Shown one piece after another: positions 1-4,875 of a stretch of 6,123 nucleotides of DNA. Below the pieces are notes generated by a model that saw only the letters and a program-made list of their open reading frames with translations, ran no database searches and was not told the origin of the DNA. The position numbers and the translations under genes were made by a program. The stretch lies in assembly GCA_900551145.1 (NCBI GenBank), contig URUQ01000076.1, forward strand, positions 1-6,123, given 5' to 3'. How positions within the stretch are numbered: the stretch's first letter is position 1; every line of letters begins with the position of its first letter. This stretch comes from an uncultured Eubacteriales bacterium (lineage in GTDB: Bacteria > Bacillota > Clostridia > Christensenellales > CAG-917).

Positions 1-59
1 ATACAACATTTAGTGCACACTTTAATCTAAAATTACAATTTCTACCATACGAAATACTC

Positions 60-156
60 CGCAACTGCGCAGTCGGCGCAATATCACTTTTGGCGCAAGC
101 CAAAAATATCACTCTCGCATTGCGAGAATATCACTGCGACAAAGTCGCAATATCAC
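60..156. repeat. Array of mini-hairpins each followed by ATATCAC
   Basis: Four consecutive units end in the identical heptamer ATATCAC, at 81-87, 106-112, 128-134 and 150-156. Each heptamer is preceded by a different perfect hairpin: TGCGC/GCGCA (66-70 with 76-80), TTTTGGC/GCCAAAA (88-94 with 99-105, loop GCAA), TCTCGC/GCGAGA (113-118 with 122-127) and TGCGAC/GTCGCA (135-140 with 144-149). Units B to D are 25, 22 and 22 bp long and directly adjacent. The stems differ in sequence but pairing is kept, and every stem begins with T and ends with A. The sequence after 157 (GTATCA at 165-170, ATTTCAC at 201-207) looks like decayed further units. It is intergenic, upstream of the ylmC-like gene. Function is unknown; it could be a REP-like element, a DNA or RNA structural element, or a protein-binding array. 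Confidence 0.85.
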
Positions 157-204
157 CGTGAGAAGTATCAAGCGTAGCGAAATACGTTACACGACATCAT
201 ATTT

Positions 205-216
205 CACGCGCGCGCG
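205..216. repeat. Short alternating CA/CG tract
   Basis: Twelve bases alternate strictly pyrimidine-purine, ending in five CG dinucleotides (207-216). The tract lies 13 bp before the probable start of the ylmC-like gene and just after the decayed end of the hairpin array. Such a tract can adopt left-handed DNA under supercoiling, but it may equally be an eroded array unit. No function is claimed. Confidence 0.5.
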
Positions 217-229
217 AATAAAATATAGT

Positions 230-598
230 ATGAACGGTATGAACAATCGGCAGTATTCCTTTCAAGAATTAAGCAAAAAGACGGTTGTAAACGTTGCCGA
301 CGGCAAAGAACTCGGACACGTTTGCGATATGATTTTCAATGCGTGCGGAAACGTCACGGGCTTAGTCGTCCCGGGAAAAAAGAGCATTTTAAAAAGCATC
401 ACGAGCACCGACAGTATATTTATCCCCTACAACCGCATTATCAAAATCGGTCAAGACGCAATTCTCGTGGAAATGGTCGGAGCAATGGTTTGCTCACTTG
501 ACGGTAACTCTGACGATTCAGAACAAACGCAACGCCAATATAATCAAAATCCGTACAATCAAAATCAATCACCATACAATCAACCGCAGAATAACTAA
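230..598 (+). CDS. ylmC: YlmC/YmxH-family PRC-barrel sporulation-associated protein with Q/N-rich tail
   Basis: The protein is 122 aa from the ATG at 230. Residues 9-82 carry the PRC-barrel pattern of the YlmC/YmxH family: YSFQELSKKTVVNVADGKEL, then a short sheet region ending in IFIPYNRIIKIGQDAILVEM. Members are small proteins of about 80-95 aa, common in spore formers and often near sigG; their molecular role is not established. This copy is longer because of a tail from about residue 88, rich in Gln, Asn and Tyr, with repeated PYNQ/QYNQ motifs. The frame is open upstream to a GTG at 158, but that stretch lies in degenerate repeat DNA and does not resemble the family. The ATG at 230 or the one at 239 is therefore the likely start. 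Neither has a visible Shine-Dalgarno sequence. It converges on sigG and shares a terminator with it. The family call is confident; the exact start is less sure. Confidence 0.85.
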   Translation: MNGMNNRQYSFQELSKKTVVNVADGKELGHVCDMIFNACGNVTGLVVPGKKSILKSITSTDSIFIPYNRIIKIGQDAILVEMVGAMVCSLDGNSDDSEQTQRQYNQNPYNQNQSPYNQPQNN

Positions 599-621
599 CG
601 CAACGCATATTGATAAAACAT

Positions 622-647
622 AAAAACGCCTGAAAAACGGCGTTTTT
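622..647. terminator. Bidirectional intrinsic terminator between ylmC and sigG
   Basis: A perfect 9-bp stem, AAAAACGCC (622-630) with GGCGTTTTT (639-647), surrounds an 8-base loop. The A-run on one arm and T-run on the other make it a rho-independent terminator in either direction. It lies 24 bp past the ylmC stop on the plus strand and 21 bp past the sigG stop on the minus strand, so it probably serves both converging genes. Confidence 0.85.
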
Positions 648-667
648 AAATATTGTTTTGTTATAAG

Positions 668-1438
668 TCAATTCATTGCGCTTTTGATTTTTGATAAGGC
701 GGATTTTTCGAGCCTCGATACTTGCGCTTGCGATATGCCGACGATTTGGCTAATTTCGATTTGCGTTTTGCCGTCGAAATAGCGGAGTTTTATCACTTGC
801 AATTCCCTCTCGGGCACGAGTTTGAGTGCCTCGTGCAAAGCGATTTTTTCCGTCCAATTTTCACTGTTTTCCTTTTTGTCGGCAAGTTGATCGATGATCT
901 CCATACCGTCTTCACCGTCATTATACGCCGGTTCGAAGAAGGAAACGGGTTCGCTTACGGCATCGAGAGCGCAAGCCACTTCTTTGAGCGGAATTCCTAT
1001 TTCCTCGGCAATTTCGAGCATAGTGGGATCATTGGCGTTGTTTTTTGACATATTTTCACGCGCCTTCAATGCTTTATATGCCGTATCGCGCATACTTCTC
1101 GAAACTTTTATAGTGGTTCTATCTCTAATTGCTCGGCGCATTTCACCGATTATCATCGGCACTGCGTAGGTTGAAAAGCGTACGTTGAGATTGATATCGA
1201 AGTTTTCGAGTGCTTTCAAAAGTCCGACCATTCCCACTTGGAACAAGTCATCCGCACTCTCTCCCGATTTTGAAAATCTACCGACACATGATAGTACAAG
1301 GCGCATATTTGCCTTCAAAAACAAATCTCGTGCCTCACTGTCACCGTTTTTTATGCGCTTCAACAACTCGTCGCACTCGGTGCAATTTATCTTTGGCAAC
1401 GTTGCGGTGTCTATTCCGCAAATTTCAACTCTGCCCAT
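668..1438 (-). CDS. sigG: RNA polymerase sporulation sigma factor SigG (forespore, late)
   Basis: At 256 aa it is close to the 260 aa of Bacillus SigG. SigG directs late forespore transcription after engulfment, including spore-coat-independent protection and germination genes. The diagnostic N-terminus is present (VEICGIDTATLP, residues 4-15; Bacillus has VEICGVDTSKLP). Region 2 spans about 44-125 with DLFQVGMVGLLKALENFD, FSTYAVPMIIGEMRR and VSRSMRDTAYKAL. Region 3 holds EPVSFFEPAYNDG (163-175). Region 4.2 holds the helix-turn-helix KTQIEISQIVGISQAQVSR (224-242). SigF is the nearest alternative, but the N-terminal motif and the position after sigE favour SigG. The start is set by an AGGAGG ribosome site 8 bases upstream. 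A 190-bp gap from sigE leaves room for its own promoter, as in Bacillus where SigF transcribes sigG. The residue aligned with Bacillus SigG Asn45 is Lys42. Confidence 0.97.
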   Translation of the reverse strand: MGRVEICGIDTATLPKINCTECDELLKRIKNGDSEARDLFLKANMRLVLSCVGRFSKSGESADDLFQVGMVGLLKALENFDINLNVRFSTYAVPMIIGEMRRAIRDRTTIKVSRSMRDTAYKALKARENMSKNNANDPTMLEIAEEIGIPLKEVACALDAVSEPVSFFEPAYNDGEDGMEIIDQLADKKENSENWTEKIALHEALKLVPERELQVIKLRYFDGKTQIEISQIVGISQAQVSRLEKSALSKIKSAMN

Positions 1439-1444
1439 ACAAGC

Positions 1445-1454
1445 GACCTCCTTT
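1445..1454 (-). promoter_or_regulatory. Ribosome binding site of sigG
   Basis: On the minus strand this reads AAAGGAGGTC, a near-perfect Shine-Dalgarno sequence. Its AGGAGG core is separated by 8 bases from the ATG at 1438, which confirms that start. Confidence 0.9.
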
Positions 1455-1490
1455 GGTGTATGTACGGGCAGAATTTATATTTGTTAATAA

Positions 1491-1520
1491 ATATATTGTG
1501 GATAAATCGGAATAATATAC
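1491..1520 (-). promoter_or_regulatory. Possible forespore (SigF/SigG-type) promoter of sigG
   Basis: On the minus strand GTATA (1516-1520) matches the -35 of SigF/SigG promoters. It is followed after 15 bases by CACAATATAT (1491-1500), a weak match to the -10. Transcription would start about 46 bases before the sigG ATG. In Bacillus sigG has a SigF-dependent promoter in this same gap. The -10 match is poor and the region is AT-rich, so this is only a candidate. Confidence 0.3.
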
Positions 1521-1552
1521 GCTATAAATTCACTTGCACAGGTTGAACGGCT

Positions 1553-1593
1553 GCCACGTGCGCTCAACACTCGCGCTGTTTTAATAACGTGGC
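1553..1593. repeat. Inverted repeat in the sigE-sigG spacer
   Basis: GCCACGT (1553-1559) pairs perfectly with ACGTGGC (1587-1593). Within the 27-base loop GCGC (1560-1563) can pair with GCGC (1573-1576). It lies 36 bp past the sigE stop, but no T-run follows on either strand, so it does not look like a standard terminator. It could be an RNA stem that stabilises the sigE transcript end, or a protein site. Confidence 0.5.
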
Positions 1594-1628
1594 GTTTGGT
1601 CAAAGTTTGCGGTCTTTGCGTGTGGAAT

Positions 1629-2342
1629 TTATCCGAGTTTTTGCATATCCTTTTTCAAGTTTTCCACAATCTTCTTTTCAAGGCGGGATATATACGATTG
1701 CGATATTCCCATCATATCTGCAATTTCTTTTTGCGTCATCTCGTCCTTGCCGTATAGACCGAAGCGCAAGGACAATATCTGCCTTTCTCTCGGCGGAAGT
1801 TTTTCAAACGTATTGCGAAGTATTCTGCACTCGTCGGAGGACTCCACGTCGTTGTAAACGCAATCCGCGTCCGTGCCCAAAATATCACTCAAAAGCAACG
1901 TATTCCCTTCCCAATCGACGTTGAGAGGCTCGTCAAGGGATATTTCCGAGCGAGTCTTGCTCGTCTTGCGCAAGTGCATCAATATCTCATTCTCGATGCA
2001 CCGAGAGGCAAACGTGGCAAGCTTAATATTTTTGTCGGGATTGTAACTGCCAACCGCCTTGATAAGTCCTATCGTGCCTATTGACACCAAATCGTCCATA
2101 TCGACGCCCGTGTTGTCAAACTTCTTTGCGATATACACCACAAGGCGCAAATTGTGCTCGATAAGTTTTAGACGTGCGTCCTCGTCTCCGTCAAGAAAAT
2201 TGCGCACGGTCTGTTGTTCCTCTTCGGGCGTTAGAGGCGTAGGCAACGAACCCGTCTGAGATATGTAATTGACGTAAGACGACTCTTTTATACCGAGCCA
2301 CTCCAACAGTTTTTGAAACAATGCTCTTAATTTTCCTTTCAT
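1629..2342 (-). CDS. sigE: RNA polymerase sporulation sigma factor SigE precursor (pro-SigE)
   Basis: At 237 aa it matches the 239 aa of Bacillus SigE, which drives early mother-cell transcription. It is made as an inactive pro-protein. Residues 1-25 form the basic, amphipathic pro-segment (MKGKLRALFQKLLEWLGIKE) that tethers it to membrane and is removed by SpoIIGA. Region 2 spans roughly 62-127: HNLRLVVYIAKKF, IGTIGLIKAV, and IKLATFASRCIENEILMHLR. A SigE-typical block follows (SEISLDEPLNVDWEGN, 132-147), and region 4.2 has the helix-turn-helix TQKEIADMMGISQSYISRLE (203-222). The frame continues upstream to a TTG at 2396, but the ATG at 2342 has a GGAGAG ribosome site and aligns with Bacillus residue 1. 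It sits 143 bp after spoIIGA, a wide gap for a normally cotranscribed pair. A minus-strand TATAAT at 2462-2467 lacks a good -35, so the spoIIGA promoter probably serves both. Confidence 0.97.
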   Translation of the reverse strand: MKGKLRALFQKLLEWLGIKESSYVNYISQTGSLPTPLTPEEEQQTVRNFLDGDEDARLKLIEHNLRLVVYIAKKFDNTGVDMDDLVSIGTIGLIKAVGSYNPDKNIKLATFASRCIENEILMHLRKTSKTRSEISLDEPLNVDWEGNTLLLSDILGTDADCVYNDVESSDECRILRNTFEKLPPRERQILSLRFGLYGKDEMTQKEIADMMGISQSYISRLEKKIVENLKKDMQKLG

Positions 2343-2346
2343 ATAT

Positions 2347-2353
2347 ACTCTCC
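2347..2353 (-). promoter_or_regulatory. Ribosome binding site deciding the sigE start
   Basis: The minus strand reads CCGGAGAG with GGAG ending 5 bases before the ATG at 2342. The alternative in-frame TTG at 2396 would add 18 residues absent from the SigE family, so this site settles the start. Confidence 0.7.
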
Positions 2354-2485
2354 GGTGATATCGATTTTGATAATCTTTCGCATCATACGCAAGCAATCGT
2401 CATGCCGTATCCAAACGTCGACCATGTGATATTTTATCGTATCGAATAAGATTTTTGCAAAATTATAAAAACACATTTTACATTG

Positions 2486-3247
2486 TTAGAACATTGAATT
2501 TTGCAATATAATATCGTAATTTGCAAATTCGCCGTCGCTGATTGCGCCGATTGCTCTTTTATGCCTTTGGTCGACTTGAACGTCGCAAAGCGGAACTATC
2601 GGCAACATGCTTTCTCCGCCAACCGTGGATACGTTTATATATCCCTCGATAGGCATCTTCCCCAACTTGTCGGCGGTCTTATGCGAGAGTATCACGACGG
2701 GCAATCCGCTCACGTCATCCACTAGCAAATTTCCGCTGTCACACAATGCGCACACCTCTATCGTTTTGCCGTTGGCGCAAAGCGTAACGCTCTTGGTCGT
2801 ACACGCACTTTTGGACTTCTTGACGGCAACGCACCTTGCGCATATAAGCACCAATGCGATTGCAAGCGCGATAATTCCCTCTATCGCATAAGAGTTGACG
2901 TCCACGCCCGTTGCATACGATACACCGTATATTACGCCGCCCGTAAGATACGTATAACAGACGAAGCACGCAAGCGATTTGAGATAATCGAGCAAAACCG
3001 CCCTTTTGTTTTCACCACCGTACTTGTCAAATATCAAAGCCATAAGCGGTGCAAGCAATATTTTGATAACGATACTTGCCCATTTTGGTGCGACGGCGTA
3101 TATCGTTGCACACACTGCACCGAGCAAGGTTGCGAGCGCAATTCGCAACTTGTACGCCTTACGTCGTCTCGTCGTTTGCACGGCGCAGATAAGCATCAAA
3201 TCAATTGCGAGATTGTTGAATATAACAAGTTCTATGTACACGCTCAC
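2486..3247 (-). CDS. spoIIGA: SpoIIGA, membrane aspartic protease that processes pro-SigE
   Basis: SpoIIGA sits in the sporulation septum and cleaves the pro-segment of SigE in the mother cell when triggered by SpoIIR from the forespore. From the GTG at 3247 the protein is 253 aa, against 309 in Bacillus. The first half has about five hydrophobic segments, near residues 4-23, 37-53, 58-73, 92-110 and 121-142. The second half is a soluble protease domain with the D-S-G-N active-site motif at 170-173 (catalytic Asp170). It ends with the family-typical GEFANYDIILQNSMF. The open frame continues to a TTG at 3343, but that extension runs through a terminator hairpin and is not real. From the GTG, MSVYIELVIFNN aligns without gaps to the Bacillus N-terminus (M-x-I-Y-L-D-V-I). 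No clear ribosome site precedes it. Position directly before sigE supports the call. Confidence 0.9.
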   Translation of the reverse strand: MSVYIELVIFNNLAIDLMLICAVQTTRRRKAYKLRIALATLLGAVCATIYAVAPKWASIVIKILLAPLMALIFDKYGGENKRAVLLDYLKSLACFVCYTYLTGGVIYGVSYATGVDVNSYAIEGIIALAIALVLICARCVAVKKSKSACTTKSVTLCANGKTIEVCALCDSGNLLVDDVSGLPVVILSHKTADKLGKMPIEGYINVSTVGGESMLPIVPLCDVQVDQRHKRAIGAISDGEFANYDIILQNSMF

Positions 3248-3267
3248 GTATAGAGGATAAACTATCG

Positions 3268-3296
3268 ATTGTGGAAAAACTTTCCTTTGATGTCGA
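3268..3296 (-). promoter_or_regulatory. Candidate SigA/Spo0A-type promoter of spoIIGA-sigE
   Basis: On the minus strand TCGACA (3291-3296) resembles the -35 TTGACA at five of six bases. CACAAT (3268-3273) matches TATAAT at four of six, with a 17-base spacer. The plus strand at 3291-3297 reads TGTCGAG, one base off the Spo0A box TGTCGAA, overlapping the -35. In Bacillus the spoIIG operon is activated by Spo0A bound around the -35. The leader would be only about 13 bases. Both elements are imperfect, so confidence is modest. Confidence 0.35.
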
Positions 3297-3298
3297 GC

Positions 3299-3334
3299 AA
3301 AAAATATAACCCTCGCAAAAAATGCAAGGGTTAT
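3299..3334 (-). terminator. Intrinsic terminator after ftsZ
   Basis: ATAACCCT (3306-3313) pairs with AGGGTTAT (3327-3334). After a single C-A mismatch, GCA (3315-3317) pairs with TGC (3323-3325) around an AAAAA loop. On the minus strand the stem is followed by ATTTTTT (3299-3305). It lies about 100 bp past the ftsZ stop and should end the ftsA-ftsZ transcript before spoIIGA, so sporulation genes need their own promoter. Confidence 0.85.
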
Positions 3335-3435
3335 AAAAGTCAAATTTGTATTAATTCAATATTCTTAATCGGCAATTGCAATCAAAAATTCTAACAATTA
3401 AACCGTTTAGAATATCGTTTTTGAGTGATTTTCAA

Positions 3436-4875
3436 TCAATCTCTGTCCTTTCTCAATCTGCGCAAGAAAGCGGGAACTTGTTTTGAGGACACGTCGATTC
3501 TTGAAGATTGAACGCCGTTTTGAGCCTCTTGAACGGGTTGTTGAGGTTGTGCCTGTACGGGTTGCACGGGTTGAACGACGGGTTGAGCGGGTTCAACGGG
3601 GGCTTGTGGTCTTTGCGTGTTGAAAATGGGACGGTTTGCAAAGATGTCGGGATTGTAAACGGGAGCTTCGACTTCTGGTTGAACTTCCTCTTCCCTTTCA
3701 GTCTCGACATTCGCCGCCGCTTGTGCAAATGCGCTCGAAAGCGGTCTTGCGGGTTGCGGAGCACTGCTTCTTGCGGGAGCAACGTTTCTGTCAACGAAGC
3801 CCGTTGCAATGATGGTGATCTCGATATCTTTCTTGTCGGGGACGAATGCCGTGCCGAGAATGATGTTTGCACTGGGATCGACGACTTGTTTTACGATGTC
3901 GCAAGCCTCGGTGACTTCTCCGAGCAACATATCTTCACCGCCGGTGATGTTGACGATGATACCCGTTGCGCCTTCGATATCCGTTTCAAGCAACGGACTG
4001 AAAACCGCACCGCGAACTGCTTCGATAACTCTCTTCTCGCCCTTGCCATAGCCGATACCCATGTGGGCAAGACCTTTGTTGGAGAGGATGGTGCGCACGT
4101 CCGCAAAGTCGAGGTTGATAAGCTCGGGATTTGCGATAACGTCGCTGACGCCTTGAACGCCTTGACGCAATACGTCGTCGGCAATCTCGAAAGCACGTTT
4201 GAAAGAGATGTTCTTGTCAAGCACTTCGATGAGTTTTTGGTTGGGGATAACCAAGAGCGTATCTACGAAATTTTTGAGGTTTTTGATGCCTTCTTCCGCA
4301 TTTCTTTGGCGTTGCGCGCCCTCGAAATTGAACGGTTTGGTGACAACCGCAACGGTGAGAATACCCATAGATTTTGCAATCTCTGCAATGACGGGTGCTG
4401 CGCCCGTACCCGTGCCACCGCCCATACCTGCGGTTATGAAGAGCAAATCGATGTCTTTGAGTGCGGCTTTGATGCGCTCACGAGATTCCTCTGCGGCTTT
4501 TCTGCCCACTTCGGGATCCGAACCTGCGCCGAGACCGCCCGTCATATTTGCACCGAGTTGAATTTTGCAATGCGGAGCGACCAATGACATATTGAGTGCT
4601 TGCATATCAGTGTTCATAACCACAAAACTTGCACTCTTAATACCTGCACGGATCATATTGTTGACGGCGTTGTTTCCGCCACCGCCCACGCCGACGACGA
4701 CGATATTGGCTTTGCCCGGCTTCTTTTGGGATACGGGTTGATACTCGTGCTCCTCTTCTTGTACGGGTTGGACGTCCTCGACTTCTTGAACGACTTCCTC
4801 TTCTTGTGCGGGTTCTTCTACTTGTTCGGCATTCTCGTCTTGAGTAGTCCAGCCGAATTTTTCAAAATCTATCAT
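3436..4875 (-). CDS. ftsZ: Cell division GTPase FtsZ, with acidic N-terminal extension and long C-terminal linker
   Basis: FtsZ is the tubulin-like GTPase that polymerises into the division ring under the membrane. The core spans about residues 55-360. It has the nucleotide-binding GVGGGGNNAVN (62-72), the signature GGGTGTG (152-158), and the T7 loop NLDFAD (254-259) that completes the GTPase site of the next subunit. The C-terminal peptide VPAFLRRLRK, which binds FtsA and other partners, is intact near 467-476 (Bacillus: IPTFLRNRNK). At 479 aa it is much longer than the 382 aa of Bacillus. About 44 extra residues precede the core and include roughly 13 Glu. The linker of about 100 residues (361-464) is rich in Pro, Gln and Val. 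The start is supported by GGAGGT 5 bases upstream, inside the end of ftsA. The ATG overlaps the ftsA stop as ATGA, which suggests translational coupling. Confidence 0.98.
   Translation of the reverse strand: MIDFEKFGWTTQDENAEQVEEPAQEEEVVQEVEDVQPVQEEEHEYQPVSQKKPGKANIVVVGVGGGGNNAVNNMIRAGIKSASFVVMNTDMQALNMSLVAPHCKIQLGANMTGGLGAGSDPEVGRKAAEESRERIKAALKDIDLLFITAGMGGGTGTGAAPVIAEIAKSMGILTVAVVTKPFNFEGAQRQRNAEEGIKNLKNFVDTLLVIPNQKLIEVLDKNISFKRAFEIADDVLRQGVQGVSDVIANPELINLDFADVRTILSNKGLAHMGIGYGKGEKRVIEAVRGAVFSPLLETDIEGATGIIVNITGGEDMLLGEVTEACDIVKQVVDPSANIILGTAFVPDKKDIEITIIATGFVDRNVAPARSSAPQPARPLSSAFAQAAANVETEREEEVQPEVEAPVYNPDIFANRPIFNTQRPQAPVEPAQPVVQPVQPVQAQPQQPVQEAQNGVQSSRIDVSSKQVPAFLRRLRKDRD
3531..3603 (-). 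repeat. Low-complexity nonamer-like repeats in the FtsZ linker
   Basis: On the plus strand GGGTTGCAC, GGGTTGAAC, GGGTTGAGC and GGGTTCAAC follow each other between 3559 and 3597, with a 3-base insertion (GAC, 3577-3579). A further GGGTTG occurs at 3535-3540. In the protein they give repeated Gln/Glu-Pro-Val/Ala triplets of the disordered linker. All spacing keeps the reading frame, so repeat gain or loss would change linker length without disrupting the C-terminal peptide. Confidence 0.7.

Noticed and set aside
60..156. CRISPR array
   Set aside because: The constant part is only 7-8 bases, the unit length is 22-25 bp, and the variable parts are palindromic rather than spacer-like; there are no cas genes.
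158..229. N-terminal extension of the ylmC-like gene from a GTG at 158
   Set aside because: It is encoded by decayed hairpin-repeat DNA, has no ribosome site, and does not match family N-termini.
2343..2396. 18-residue extension of SigE from a TTG at 2396
   Set aside because: The ATG at 2342 aligns with residue 1 of known pro-SigE and has a ribosome site; the extension is not family-like.
2462..2490. Separate sigE promoter (TATAAT at 2462-2467, minus strand)
   Set aside because: The -10 is perfect, but the hexamer 17 bases upstream (TCTAAC) matches a -35 at only two of six positions, and the region is very AT-rich.
3248..3343. 32-residue extension of SpoIIGA from a TTG at 3343
   Set aside because: It runs through the ftsZ terminator hairpin and its T-run, and the known family N-terminus begins at the GTG at 3247.
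3508..4587. 359-codon plus-strand open frame opposite ftsZ
   Set aside because: It is antisense to a highly conserved ftsZ core, shows no domain-like pattern, and has Cys/Asp/Gly-rich composition that mirrors the complement of ftsZ codons.
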